NCBI RefSeq assembly: GCF_000657795.2
Contig: NZ_JHEP02000010.1
Coordinates: 62,001-126,000 of the forward strand
Direction: 5' to 3'
From: Bordetella pseudohinzii
Lineage (GTDB): Bacteria > Pseudomonadota > Gammaproteobacteria > Burkholderiales > Burkholderiaceae_B
DNA length: 64,000 nt
Below, piece by piece: positions 28,095 to 36,357 of this stretch. The notes under the pieces were generated by a model. The model worked only from the letters and a program-made list of their open reading frames with translations. It did not search any database and was not told where the DNA came from. Numbering within the stretch: position 1 is the stretch's first letter; each line of letters opens with the position of its first letter. Both the position numbers and the translations under genes were made by a program.

Positions 28095-28128
28095 TAGTCC
28101 GGCCGGCCGACAGGGCCGCGCGCTTGCC

Positions 28129-29211
28129 ATGACCGCCCCGACCCGCAAAATCGTGCATATCGACATGGACGCTTTCTATGCCTCCGTCGAGCAACGCGAC
28201 CGCCCGGAACTCAAGGGCCTGCCGGTCATCGTGGCCTGGACGGGGGCGCGCTCGGTGGTCTGCGCCGCCTCCTATGAGGCGCGGCCCTTTGGCGTGCACT
28301 CGGCCATGGCGGTGTCGCGCGCGCGGCGCCTGTGCCCGGACGCCATCTATGTGCCGCCGGACTTCAACCGCTACCGGGCCGTCTCCAGGCAGGTGCGCGA
28401 GATATTCGCCCGCCATACCGACCTGATCGAGCCGCTGTCGCTGGACGAGGCCTATCTCGATGTCACGGTCAACAAGCTCGGCCTGCCCTCGGCCACGGCG
28501 GTGGCCGAAGCCATCCGCGCCCAGATCCGCGCGGAAACCGGCCTGACGGCCTCGGCCGGCGTGGCGCCCAATAAATTCCTGGCCAAGATCGCTTCGGACT
28601 GGAATAAACCGGATGGCCTCTTCGTGGTCCGGCCCTCGCGGGTGCTGGATTTCCTGGCGCCGCTGCCGGTGCGCAAAGTGCCTGGCGTGGGCAAGGTGAC
28701 GCAGGCGCGGCTGGAGGCCCTGGGCGTGCAGACCGTGGGCGATCTCGCCACCCGGGAGCTGGCCGAGCTGGAGCATCATTTCGGCCGCTACGGCACACGC
28801 CTGTATGAGCTGGCGCGGGGCGTGGACGAGCGCGAGGTGCAAGCCGACCAGCCCTTGCAGCAGGTCTCTTCCGAGACCACCTTCGAGCGCGATCTGCGCT
28901 TGTCCGAACTGGGCGAGGCCCTGGACCGCCTGGCTGGCCGCGTCTGGGAGCAGGCGCGCAAGAAGGGCCAGCTGGGGCGCACCGCGGTGCTCAAGCTCAA
29001 GACCGATCGTTTCCGCATCCTCACGCGCAGCCTGACGCTGCCGCAGCCGCCATCATCGGCCGAGGAGCTGGCCGCCATTGCGCGGCGGCTGTGCGCGAGA
29101 GTGGATCTGCCGGCGCAGACGCGCTATCGGCTGGCCGGGGTCGGCATGAGCAACTTCGCCGATCCCGGGGAGAGCACGCGCCAGCCGGATCTGTTCGGCG
29201 GCGCGTTCTAG
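28129..29211 (+). CDS. dinB: DNA polymerase IV (Y family, translesion)
   Basis: A 360-residue Y-family polymerase. Catalytic carboxylates lie in HIDMDAFYASVE and SLDEAYLDV; the helix-hairpin-helix of the thumb reads VRKVPGVGKVTQARL; the little finger follows from about residue 240. The C-terminus carries a beta-clamp binding motif, QPDLFGG. Pol IV bypasses lesions with low fidelity. The ATG at 28129 gives MTAPTRKIVHIDMDAFY as in the family. A LexA-like box upstream suggests SOS control. Confidence 0.95.
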   Translation: MTAPTRKIVHIDMDAFYASVEQRDRPELKGLPVIVAWTGARSVVCAASYEARPFGVHSAMAVSRARRLCPDAIYVPPDFNRYRAVSRQVREIFARHTDLIEPLSLDEAYLDVTVNKLGLPSATAVAEAIRAQIRAETGLTASAGVAPNKFLAKIASDWNKPDGLFVVRPSRVLDFLAPLPVRKVPGVGKVTQARLEALGVQTVGDLATRELAELEHHFGRYGTRLYELARGVDEREVQADQPLQQVSSETTFERDLRLSELGEALDRLAGRVWEQARKKGQLGRTAVLKLKTDRFRILTRSLTLPQPPSSAEELAAIARRLCARVDLPAQTRYRLAGVGMSNFADPGESTRQPDLFGGAF

Positions 29212-29222
29212 GGCGGCAAGCC

Positions 29223-29684
29223 TCAGGCCAGGCGGGCCTTGACCTGCTGCGAGACCTGGGACATGTCGGCGCGGCCGGCCAGGGCCGGCTTGAGGATGGC
29301 CATGATCTTGCCCATGGCCGCCGGGCCATTCACGCCCTGGCCTTGCACCTCGGCGATGGCCGCGGCGATGGCGGCATCGACTTCCTCGGCGCTTGCGGCC
29401 TGCGGCAGGAACTCCTGCAGCACGACGACTTCGGCCTTTTCCTGCTCGGCGGTCTCGGTGCGGCCGGCGGCCTCGAAGGCGGCGATGGATTCGCGGCGCT
29501 GCTTGACCTGTTTTTCGATGATGGCGGTGATCTCGGCATCGCTGAGATCGCGGCGCTCATCGACCTCCTTCTGCTTGACCGCGGCCAGCAGGAAGCGCAG
29601 GGTCGCCAGGCGGGCGCTGTCCTTGGCGCGCATCGCCTGCTTCATGGCGTCGGAGAGCGTGGTCTTGAGCGTATCGGTGCTCAT
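29223..29684 (-). CDS. GatB/YqeY domain protein
   Basis: A 153-residue YqeY-type protein. It begins LKTTLSDAMKQAMRAKDSAR and has AAVKQKEVDERRDLSDAEI and the C-terminal GPAAMGKIMAILKPALAGRADMS helical domain shared with GatB. It may bind tRNA, but the free-standing role is unknown. The start at 29684 follows AAGGATTCCCC; it is divergent from hmp. In many bacteria it follows rpsU, which is not in this window. Confidence 0.9.
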   Translation of the reverse strand: MSTDTLKTTLSDAMKQAMRAKDSARLATLRFLLAAVKQKEVDERRDLSDAEITAIIEKQVKQRRESIAAFEAAGRTETAEQEKAEVVVLQEFLPQAASAEEVDAAIAAAIAEVQGQGVNGPAAMGKIMAILKPALAGRADMSQVSQQVKARLA

Positions 29685-29747
29685 GGGGAATCCTTGAGGG
29701 TTGCTGCAAAGCCCGTGTTTTAACCCTGCGCCGGGCAGGGCGGCAAG

Positions 29748-29786
29748 TTGTCGCGGTTTTTGAAAGATGTAGAATAAATACATCTT
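29748..29786 (+). promoter_or_regulatory. hmp promoter with overlapping NsrR operator
   Basis: A 23-bp dyad at 29764-29786 has perfect 8-bp arms (AAGATGTA / TACATCTT) with a 7-nt AT-rich centre, close to the NsrR consensus. It covers the -10 (TAGAAT, 29770-29775) of a promoter whose -35 is TTGTCG at 29748-29753 (16-nt spacer). NsrR bound here would block RNA polymerase until nitric oxide damages its cluster. Confidence 0.85.
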
Positions 29787-29821
29787 TATGCCGCAAACCC
29801 GGCAACATCTAGGAGCACTGT

Positions 29822-31048
29822 ATGTTGAGCGCAACCGTCCGTGAGTTGGTCAAATCCACGGCGCCTGTCCTGAAAACCCATGGCGAAGCCCTGACGCGCC
29901 ATTTCTACGCCCGCATGTTCCAGGGCAATCCGGAACTCAAGCAGATCTTCAACCAGGGGCACCAGCAAAGCGGCCAGCAGCAGCAGGCCTTGGCCATGGC
30001 CGTGGCGGCCTATGCCGAACACATCGACGATCCCTCCGTGCTCGGTCCGGTGCTGGAGCGCATCGCGCACAAGCATGTCAGCCTGGGCATCCGTCCCGAG
30101 CACTACGCCATCGTGGGCAAGCATCTGCTGGCCTCGATCCGCGAGGTGCTGGGCGAGGCGGCCAGCGATGCGCTGATCGACGCCTGGGCGGCGGCCTATG
30201 GCCAGCTGGCCGATGTGCTGGTGGGCCTGGAGGCGCAGCTTTATGCGGCCTCGGCCGGCAAGGACGGCGGCTGGACCGGCTGGCGCGGGTTCAAGGTCGT
30301 GGGCAAAGTCCCCGAAAGCGCGGAGATCACCTCGTTTTACCTGCGCCCGGCCGACGGCGGCGCCGTGCCGGATTTCCGGCCGGGCCAGTATCTGTCGGTG
30401 CGCCTCTACATTCCCGAGCTGGGGCTGATGCAGCCGCGCCAATACAGCCTGTCGGATGCGCCGGGCAAGGACAGCCTGCGCATCTCCGTCAAGCGCGAGC
30501 CGGCCGGCACGGGGCCGGCCGGGCGCGTGTCCAACCGCCTGCATGACCATATCCAGGAAGGCGATGTGCTCGATGTGGCGCCGCCGCAAGGAGATTTCGT
30601 GCTCAACACCGAGGGCGATACGCCGGTGGTGATGATCTCGGGCGGGGTGGGCATCACGCCGATGATGTCCATGCTCAATGCCTTGCTGCAGCGCCAGAAA
30701 GATGGCGGCCCGGCGCGCGAGCTGCGTTTCGTCCATGCCTGTCGCGCCGCGTCCGCGCATGCCATGCGCGACACCGTGGCCGAGGCCGCCCGCCGCCATC
30801 CCAATGTGCGCCGTCATGTGTTCTATGAGCAGGTGGGCGAGGGCGACCGCCAGGGCGTGGACTATGATCACGCAGGCCGCATCGATTGGCAGCGCATCGC
30901 CGGCGATGTCGTGCTGCCCGAGGCCGATTATTATCTGTGCGGCCCGCTGCCCTTCATGCGGGCGCAACACCAAGCCCTGAGCGCGCTGGGCGTGCCGGCC
31001 GGACGCATCCACGCCGAGGCCTTCGGCACCGGCGGGCCGGGCTGCTAG
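29822..31048 (+). CDS. hmp: Flavohaemoprotein, nitric oxide dioxygenase
   Basis: A 408-residue three-domain protein. The N-terminal globin has the distal Tyr/Gln pocket and proximal His (EHYAIVGKHLL). The ferredoxin-reductase FAD domain has RQYSLSDAPG, and the NAD domain has VVMISGGVGITPMMSML and CGPLPFMRAQ. The enzyme turns NO and O2 into nitrate using NADH. Its promoter carries an NsrR site and nsrR follows 22 nt downstream, so the pair is an autoregulated nitrosative-stress operon. Confidence 0.97.
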   Translation: MLSATVRELVKSTAPVLKTHGEALTRHFYARMFQGNPELKQIFNQGHQQSGQQQQALAMAVAAYAEHIDDPSVLGPVLERIAHKHVSLGIRPEHYAIVGKHLLASIREVLGEAASDALIDAWAAAYGQLADVLVGLEAQLYAASAGKDGGWTGWRGFKVVGKVPESAEITSFYLRPADGGAVPDFRPGQYLSVRLYIPELGLMQPRQYSLSDAPGKDSLRISVKREPAGTGPAGRVSNRLHDHIQEGDVLDVAPPQGDFVLNTEGDTPVVMISGGVGITPMMSMLNALLQRQKDGGPARELRFVHACRAASAHAMRDTVAEAARRHPNVRRHVFYEQVGEGDRQGVDYDHAGRIDWQRIAGDVVLPEADYYLCGPLPFMRAQHQALSALGVPAGRIHAEAFGTGGPGC

Positions 31049-31070
31049 CGCCGTCTTCACCGCAACTGCC

Positions 31071-31514
31071 ATGCAACTGACCCGATTCACCGATTTTGGC
31101 CTGCGCGTCCTGATGTACCTGACGCAGTGCCGCGAACGCGACAAGCCCGTGACGATCCCCGAGATCGCCGAGCGCTTCGCGATCTCGCGCAATCATCTGG
31201 TGAAGGTGGTGCACTTCATGTCGCAGCAGGGCTGGGTCGCCGCCACTCGGGGCAAGGGCGGCGGGCTGGCCCTTGCCCGGCCGGCCGAAAGCTACCGCCT
31301 GGGCCAGCTGGTGCAGGTGCTGGAACACCAGGCCGGCCTGGTCGATTGCGCCAATCCGCCCTGTGCGCTGCAGGGCGCCTGCCTGCTGGCCGGTGTCCTG
31401 AATGACAGCTTGCGGATTTTCTACGAAAGCCTGGACCGCCACACCCTGGCCGAACTGGTGGCGCAGCCCACCGAGGCGGCCATCATCCGCCTGCACCGCG
31501 GCGCCGCCGCCTAA
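31071..31514 (+). CDS. nsrR: Rrf2-family nitric-oxide-sensing repressor
   Basis: A 147-residue Rrf2 regulator. The winged helix begins MQLTRFTDFGLRVLMYL; the Fe-S ligands appear as Cx4Cx5C in DCANPPCALQGACLLAG (about residues 92-103), as in E. coli NsrR. It represses hmp and often its own transcription, releasing DNA when NO reacts with the cluster. Location directly after hmp and the operator in front of hmp support the assignment over IscR or RirA. Confidence 0.92.
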   Translation: MQLTRFTDFGLRVLMYLTQCRERDKPVTIPEIAERFAISRNHLVKVVHFMSQQGWVAATRGKGGGLALARPAESYRLGQLVQVLEHQAGLVDCANPPCALQGACLLAGVLNDSLRIFYESLDRHTLAELVAQPTEAAIIRLHRGAAA

Positions 31515-31569
31515 CCTTAGGTTATGGGTGCTGGCCGGATAGGCATTTGCCGCCGCGCCGCCCGCCTTG

Positions 31570-31586
31570 GAGAATGAAGGATTCTC
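31570..31586. promoter_or_regulatory. Small palindrome upstream of dadA-like gene
   Basis: GAGAAT, 5 nt, ATTCTC, 25 nt before the dehydrogenase start. It could be an operator; the regulator is unknown. Confidence 0.25.
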
Positions 31587-31610
31587 TCCGTTCTGCAGGG
31601 TTGCTAGGTT

Positions 31611-32852
31611 ATGCGGGTATGTGTGATCGGCGCCGGGGTCATCGGCGTGACCACGGCCTATTTTCTGGCGCGCGAGGGCCACGAGGTGGTGCTGATCGAC
31701 AGCCAGCCCCGTCCCGCCGAAGTCTCCAGCTACGCCAATGGCGGGCAGCTGAGCTACAGCTATGTCGCGCCGCTGGCCGGCCCCGGTGTGCTGTCCAGCG
31801 TGCCGGGCTGGCTGCTGCGCTCGGATTCGCCGCTGCGTTTCCGGCCCCGCCTGGACCCGCATCAATGGCGCTGGTGCCTGCAATTCGCCCTGGCCTGCAA
31901 TGCCGACACGGCGCGGCGTTCGACCGCGCAGCTGCAGAGCCTGTCCTATCTGAGCCGCGATGTGCTCAATCGCCTGCTGGAGCAGGAAGAGCTGGATTTC
32001 GGCCATTTGCGCAATGGCAAGCTGATCGCCTACCGCAGCGGCGAGCTGCTGGACAAGGCCCGCAAGCTGGCGGCCTACCAGGCCAGCCTGGGCGCCGAGC
32101 AGCGCGTGCTGGATGCCGAGCAGACCCTGGCGCTGGAGCCCGCGCTGGCCGGCATGGGCAGCAGCCTGGCCGGCGCCGTCTACACGCCCAGCGAAGAGGT
32201 GGGCGATTGCCATCAATTCACGCTGGCCCTGTTCGACCGCCTGCAGAACCACGCGCAATGCCTGATGAATACCCAGGTCTCCAGTCTCTGGACCGAGAGA
32301 CGGCGCGTGGTCGCCGTGCGCACCAGCCAGGGCGATATCGGCGCCGACGCGGTGGTGCTGGCGACCGGCGTGGGCACGCGCGCGCTGCTCAAGCCGCTGG
32401 GGCAGGATGTCCCGCTCTACCCCTTGAAGGGCTATAGCCTCACGGTGCCGCTGGCGCCGGGCGACAAGACCGCGCCCGCCATCAGCGTGACCGATTATGA
32501 GCGCCGCATTGTCTATGCCCGCGTGGGCCAGGCTTTGCGCGTGGCGGCCATGGTGGATATCGGCAGCCGCGACAGCGCCATCGATCCGGCGCGCATCGCC
32601 CTGCTCAAGCGCCAGGTCGCCGAAGCCTTTCCGACGCTGGACCTGAGCCAGGCCCGCCCCTGGGCGGGCCTGCGGCCGGCCACGCCCACCGGCAAGCCCT
32701 TGATCGGCCGCGCCCGCGTGGCCGACAACCTCTGGCTCAATATCGGCCAGGGCGCCCTGGGCTTTACGCTGGCTTGCGGCAGCGCGGCCCTGCTGGGCAC
32801 GCTGATGAGCGGCATGGAGCCGCCCATCGATCCGCTGCCTTTCCAGCCCTGA
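31611..32852 (+). CDS. dadA: D-amino acid dehydrogenase (DadA-like FAD oxidoreductase)
   Basis: A 413-residue DAO-family flavoprotein. The N-terminal FAD-binding motif is VCVIGAGVIGVTTAYFLAREG; the substrate domain has SSYANGGQLSYSY and the C-terminal GLRPATPTGKPLIGR with WLNIGQGALGFTLACGSA, all typical of DadA. It oxidises D-amino acids at the membrane, passing electrons to quinone. No alr/dadX lies next to it. Bordetella-type genomes carry several DadA paralogues, so the exact substrate is uncertain. Confidence 0.85.
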   Translation: MRVCVIGAGVIGVTTAYFLAREGHEVVLIDSQPRPAEVSSYANGGQLSYSYVAPLAGPGVLSSVPGWLLRSDSPLRFRPRLDPHQWRWCLQFALACNADTARRSTAQLQSLSYLSRDVLNRLLEQEELDFGHLRNGKLIAYRSGELLDKARKLAAYQASLGAEQRVLDAEQTLALEPALAGMGSSLAGAVYTPSEEVGDCHQFTLALFDRLQNHAQCLMNTQVSSLWTERRRVVAVRTSQGDIGADAVVLATGVGTRALLKPLGQDVPLYPLKGYSLTVPLAPGDKTAPAISVTDYERRIVYARVGQALRVAAMVDIGSRDSAIDPARIALLKRQVAEAFPTLDLSQARPWAGLRPATPTGKPLIGRARVADNLWLNIGQGALGFTLACGSAALLGTLMSGMEPPIDPLPFQP

Positions 32853-32861
32853 GCCTGACGC

Positions 32862-33695
32862 TCAGGCCACGGCGCCATAGATGTCGCGCGCCTGGCTGGC
32901 GTCGGCCAGGGGCCGGCCCAGCACCCGGCCGCCTTCGGCGGCCTGGGCCACCAGCGCGCTATTGCCGGGGGCGATGCTGCCGTCGCGCAGCAGCAGATTG
33001 TTCTCGAAACCCACCCGCATGTGTCCGCCAAAGGCGGCGGCCGTGGTGACGCAGGCGTTCTCCTGGCGGCCGAAGGCGCAGATGGCCCAGGGCAGGGGCT
33101 GGCCGGCGACCTGCAGAAAAGGCAGCAAGTCCTGGGGCGAGGATTGCTGGCCGGCCACATAGCGGCCCAGCACATAGAGCAAAGACCAGCAGCCTTCGGG
33201 CGCGAGGCCGCGCGCGCGGAAGTCCTGCCAGCGGGCCAGGTCTTCGGCGCTGTACAGAATGATCTGGGTCATGATGCGCTCGGCGGCGATCCAGGCGAAA
33301 AAATCGGCCAGTGTTTTTTCGCTGATATCCGGCACGGCGATCTCGCGCAGGCCGATGGACACGGCCTCGGGCTTGAGCTCGCGCACCATGGCCATCTGCT
33401 GGGCGGCCTGGTAGACGCCGGCGGCTTCGCTGGTGACCTGCACCAGCATTTCGCGCCCGACGGCGCGGTCCACGGCGGCCAGCGCGTCGCGATAGGCCTG
33501 CACATCCAGCGAATGCTTGCCCTCGGCGGTGCGCACATGCATGTGCATCATGGCCGCGCCGGCATCCAGGCAGGCGCGCGCCTCCGCGGCCAGCGCGGCG
33601 GGCGTCATGGGCACGGCGGGGTGCTCGCGCTCGGTCTTGTAGGCGCCGTTGGGCGCCACGGTGATGATCAGGGGCGAATCGGCCAGCAGCGTCAC
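32862..33695 (-). CDS. Beta-keto acid cleavage enzyme (BKACE, DUF849)
   Basis: A 277-residue TIM-barrel enzyme. Zinc ligands are seen in MMHMHVR (two His) and in GHMRVGFENNLLLRDG with the conserved Glu. BKACE enzymes condense a beta-keto acid with acetyl-CoA to give acetoacetyl-CoA and a shortened acyl product; known substrates include 3-keto-5-aminohexanoate and dehydrocarnitine. Its GTG start at 33695 overlaps the preceding stop (GTGA), so it is translationally coupled to the 3-hydroxy-acid dehydrogenase that probably makes its keto-acid substrate. Confidence 0.88.
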   Translation of the reverse strand: MTLLADSPLIITVAPNGAYKTEREHPAVPMTPAALAAEARACLDAGAAMMHMHVRTAEGKHSLDVQAYRDALAAVDRAVGREMLVQVTSEAAGVYQAAQQMAMVRELKPEAVSIGLREIAVPDISEKTLADFFAWIAAERIMTQIILYSAEDLARWQDFRARGLAPEGCWSLLYVLGRYVAGQQSSPQDLLPFLQVAGQPLPWAICAFGRQENACVTTAAAFGGHMRVGFENNLLLRDGSIAPGNSALVAQAAEGGRVLGRPLADASQARDIYGAVA

Positions 33696-34657
33696 GGTTC
33701 GATCTCCGGGAGTTCGTTGGAAAGCAGTTCCAGGCCGGCGCGCAGCAGCTTGTCATAGCGCGCGCGCTCGGCCGCGATGGTCTCGGGCGTCCAGCGGTAA
33801 AAGCCGGCGCCGGTCTTCATGCCGTGGCGTCCGTCGGCGGCGCGCTCGGTCAGGCAGCGGGCCGGATGGTCGTCATTGCAGAAAGTGGGATACATGGTGG
33901 CGCCGGCGGCGGCGTGCACATCGATGCCGGCGTGGTCGCGCTGCATGACGGGGCCGGCGGCCAGGAAGCGGAAGCCAAAACCGAAGCGTACCGCGTTGTC
34001 GACATCCTCGGGCGAGGCGATGCCCTGGTCGATGAGGGCGAAGGCCTCGCGCGACAGCGCATGCTGCAGGCGATTGGCCAGAAAGCCCGGCAGATCGCGC
34101 GCCACGCGCACCGGCACCATGCCGCAGCGGCGCATGAAGGCGATGAGGGCATCGGCGGCCGCGGCGTCGCTGGCCTCGCACAGCACGACTTCGACCAGGG
34201 GCACCAGGTGGGCCGGCATGAAAAAGTGCAGGCCCAGCATGCGGGCGCGCGTGGCCAGGCCCTGGCCGATGGCGCTGATGGGAAAGCTGGAGCTGTTGCT
34301 GGCCAGTATGGCCTGCGCGGGGGCGCGTTTTTCGAGTTCGGCGAACAGGGCCTGCTTGAGGTCCAGGCGCTCGGGGATGCACTCGATCACCAGGCCGACA
34401 TCGGCCCAGTCCACGGCGTCCAGGGCGGCGGCCACCGTCACATGGTGGCTCAGTTCGGCGCGCTGCAAGGCGGCCAGATTGCCGCGGACGCGCTCGGGCA
34501 GGGCGGCGGCGCGGCCAGCGTCGGGTTCGATCACCGTGCAGCGGCACTGGGCGCGCGCCAGCACCACGGCGACATCGGCGCCCATGGTGCCGCCGCCGAC
34601 CACGACGACGTGGGCCGAGGCGGGGCGGGCCAGGGCAGGATAGGAGCTTGCATTCAT
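33692..34657 (-). CDS. 3-hydroxyacyl-CoA-dehydrogenase-family 3-hydroxy acid dehydrogenase
   Basis: A 321-residue NAD-dependent enzyme. The Rossmann motif is VVVVGGGTMGADVAVVLA; the catalytic His lies in LGLHFFMPAHLVPLVEVV, and the C-terminal dimer domain has DLPGFLANRLQHALSREAF and VRFGFGFRFLAAGP. Size and these motifs match carnitine 3-dehydrogenase and L-gulonate 3-dehydrogenase better than fatty-acid beta-oxidation FadB-type proteins. Coupled to BKACE, it likely oxidises a 3-hydroxy acid (carnitine or a sugar acid) to the keto acid that BKACE splits. It is divergent from LysR across a structured operator. Confidence 0.85.
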   Translation of the reverse strand: MNASSYPALARPASAHVVVVGGGTMGADVAVVLARAQCRCTVIEPDAGRAAALPERVRGNLAALQRAELSHHVTVAAALDAVDWADVGLVIECIPERLDLKQALFAELEKRAPAQAILASNSSSFPISAIGQGLATRARMLGLHFFMPAHLVPLVEVVLCEASDAAAADALIAFMRRCGMVPVRVARDLPGFLANRLQHALSREAFALIDQGIASPEDVDNAVRFGFGFRFLAAGPVMQRDHAGIDVHAAAGATMYPTFCNDDHPARCLTERAADGRHGMKTGAGFYRWTPETIAAERARYDKLLRAGLELLSNELPEIEP

Positions 34658-34688
34658 GCTGCGGATTTCCGGGATAGGGGTGGCAGGC

Positions 34689-34757
34689 AGTGTAGGGAAA
34701 GGCCTTTGATTGATGAATCAGATTTTTTCAATAGAATGATCTATTTTGTCGATCAAT
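34689..34757. promoter_or_regulatory. LysR operator and divergent promoters, copy 1
   Basis: TTGATTGATGAATCAG at 34706-34721 (inner dyad TGATT-gatg-AATCA), then an ATTTTTT tract, TGATC and CGATCAAT ending at 34757. A copy in inverted orientation lies at 38179-38230. Leftward -10 TACACT (plus-strand AGTGTA, 34689-34694) sits just beyond the dyad, with no good -35, as expected for an activated promoter of the dehydrogenase-BKACE operon. Rightward TTGATG / TAGAAT (34710-34715 / 34732-34737) overlap the element and could serve LysR itself. Confidence 0.75.
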
Positions 34758-34767
34758 GAGGGGCGGC

Positions 34768-35682
34768 ATGAACGTCAATCTGTCGATGCGCGACATCGAT
34801 ACCGTGCTGGTGCTGGGCCGCACGCTCAATTTCCGCCAGACGGCCGCCCAGCTGCATCTGTCGCAATCGGCCCTGTCGACCCAGGTGCTGCGCATCGAAG
34901 AAGCCCTGGGCGTGCGGCTGTTCGATCGCAGCACGCGCAGTGTGCGCCTGACGGCGGCCGGACAGGTCTTTCTGCAGCAGGCCGCCAACTTGCAGGCCGC
35001 CTTCCGCGAGGCCATCGACGCCGTGGGCGGCATCGTGCGCGCCGACCAGGGGCAGGTGGCCGTGGCGGCCCTGCCTTCGCTGGCGGCGCGCCTTTTGCCG
35101 CGCGTGCTCATGGCCTATCGCAAAGCCCATCCCGGCGTCGCGCTCAAGGTCCATGATGTGCTGTCGGGGCCGGCCTTTGATCTGGTGCGCGCCGGCGAGG
35201 TGGATTTCGCCCTGACCGCGGCCGATCCGCAGCAGGCCGACCTGCACTATGAGCCCATGATGTCCGACAGCTTCATACTGCTGATCCCGCCGGACCATGC
35301 GCTGGCGCGTTCGCGCGCGCCGCTGCGCTGGCTGGACACCGCGGAGGCCGCCCATGTGTCCATGGTGCAGCCCAGCAGCGTGCGCCAGTACACGGAATGG
35401 GCTTTTCTGCAGAACCGCGTGCGCTTCCAGCCTGCCTTCGAGGCCGAGCACCTGGCCACCATCGTGGCCATGGTCGAGTGCGGCTTCGGCGTGGCGGCGC
35501 TGCCGGGGATCGCCGCCCAGGCGGTGGCGCACCAGGGCCTGGTGGAGCGGCCCTTGATCGGCCCGGTGGCCGAGCGCTCCATCGGCCTGGTTACGCCGCG
35601 CCAGCGCAGTTTGTCGCCGGCCGCGCAGGCGCTGGTGGACGTGCTGCGCGCCCACGCCCCGGCCCAGGCGCGGCGGCGCTAA
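34768..35682 (+). CDS. LysR family transcriptional regulator
   Basis: A 304-residue LysR protein with an N-terminal winged helix (LVLGRTLNFRQTAAQLHLSQSALSTQ region, residues 1-62) and a periplasmic-binding-like effector domain. It is divergent from the dehydrogenase-BKACE operon, the classic layout for a LysR activator and its target. The start at 34768 follows GAGGGGCGGC; an in-frame ATG at 34756 is possible. The same operator sequence in front of the Bug gene at 38304 suggests it controls that gene and perhaps the dehydratase too. Confidence 0.92.
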   Translation: MNVNLSMRDIDTVLVLGRTLNFRQTAAQLHLSQSALSTQVLRIEEALGVRLFDRSTRSVRLTAAGQVFLQQAANLQAAFREAIDAVGGIVRADQGQVAVAALPSLAARLLPRVLMAYRKAHPGVALKVHDVLSGPAFDLVRAGEVDFALTAADPQQADLHYEPMMSDSFILLIPPDHALARSRAPLRWLDTAEAAHVSMVQPSSVRQYTEWAFLQNRVRFQPAFEAEHLATIVAMVECGFGVAALPGIAAQAVAHQGLVERPLIGPVAERSIGLVTPRQRSLSPAAQALVDVLRAHAPAQARRR

Positions 35683-35688
35683 ACGGCT

Positions 35689-36357
35689 TCAGGCCGCCAG
35701 GCCGTGGCGCGCCCGCTCGGCGGCCAGATAGGCATCGCGCGACGGCAGCAGGTGGCGGGCGCAGATGTCGACCAGCGCGGCGCGGTCGCCCGAGCGCAAT
35801 GCCTCGATCATGGCCCAGTGTTCCTGGCGCGCGCGCTCGCGATAGGCCGGCTGGGCCAGCGTGCCGAAGCGGATGGGATGGGTGCGGCGCGCATACTCTT
35901 CGATGGCCTGCTCCAGCACGGGATTGCGCGTCAGCCCGAACAGGGCGCGATGAAAGCGCTGGTTGCTGCGGAACACGCCGCGCGCGTCGCCGGCGCTGAC
36001 GGCGGCATCATGCTCGCGCTGGATGCCGATCAGCGCCTCCAGCGCCTGCGGCGGCGCCGGCAGGGGGATCTGGCCGGCGGCGCGCGTCTCCAGCAGTTCC
36101 CGCAGGGCATAGAGCTCTACGACCTCGGCGGCCTGGAACGCGCGCACCTCGGCGCCGACGTGGCGCTTGCGCTGCACCGCGCCCATCAGCTCCAGGCTGG
36201 CCAAGACGCTGCGCACGGCGTGGCGCTTGAGGCCGAAGCGGGCCATCAGCTCGTCTTCGGTCAGGCGCTGGCGAGGATGCAGCCGACCCAGCACGATGTC
36301 CTCTTCGAGGGCGTCAAGGGCGGCCTCGGGCGTGAAGGCGGCGGCGGGCGTGCTCAT
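35689..36357 (-). CDS. GntR family regulator (FadR/FCD subfamily)
   Basis: A 222-residue regulator with an N-terminal GntR winged helix (EDIVLGRLHPRQRLTEDELMARFG) and an all-helical FCD effector domain whose metal-ligand histidines can be seen in the SNQRFHRALF and HWAMIEAL segments, plus a late ARHLLPSRD. FCD domains bind organic acids. Its start overlaps the stop of the IlvD/Edd dehydratase by ATGA, so it is the second gene of that operon and probably reports the level of the pathway's acid. Confidence 0.9.
   Translation of the reverse strand: MSTPAAAFTPEAALDALEEDIVLGRLHPRQRLTEDELMARFGLKRHAVRSVLASLELMGAVQRKRHVGAEVRAFQAAEVVELYALRELLETRAAGQIPLPAPPQALEALIGIQREHDAAVSAGDARGVFRSNQRFHRALFGLTRNPVLEQAIEEYARRTHPIRFGTLAQPAYRERARQEHWAMIEALRSGDRAALVDICARHLLPSRDAYLAAERARHGLAA

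Noticed and set aside
34706-34721. The LysR-element core considered as an FNR box (TTGAT-N4-ATCAA)
   Set aside because: Spacing and second half do not fit FNR, and the duplicated context with a LysR gene fits better.
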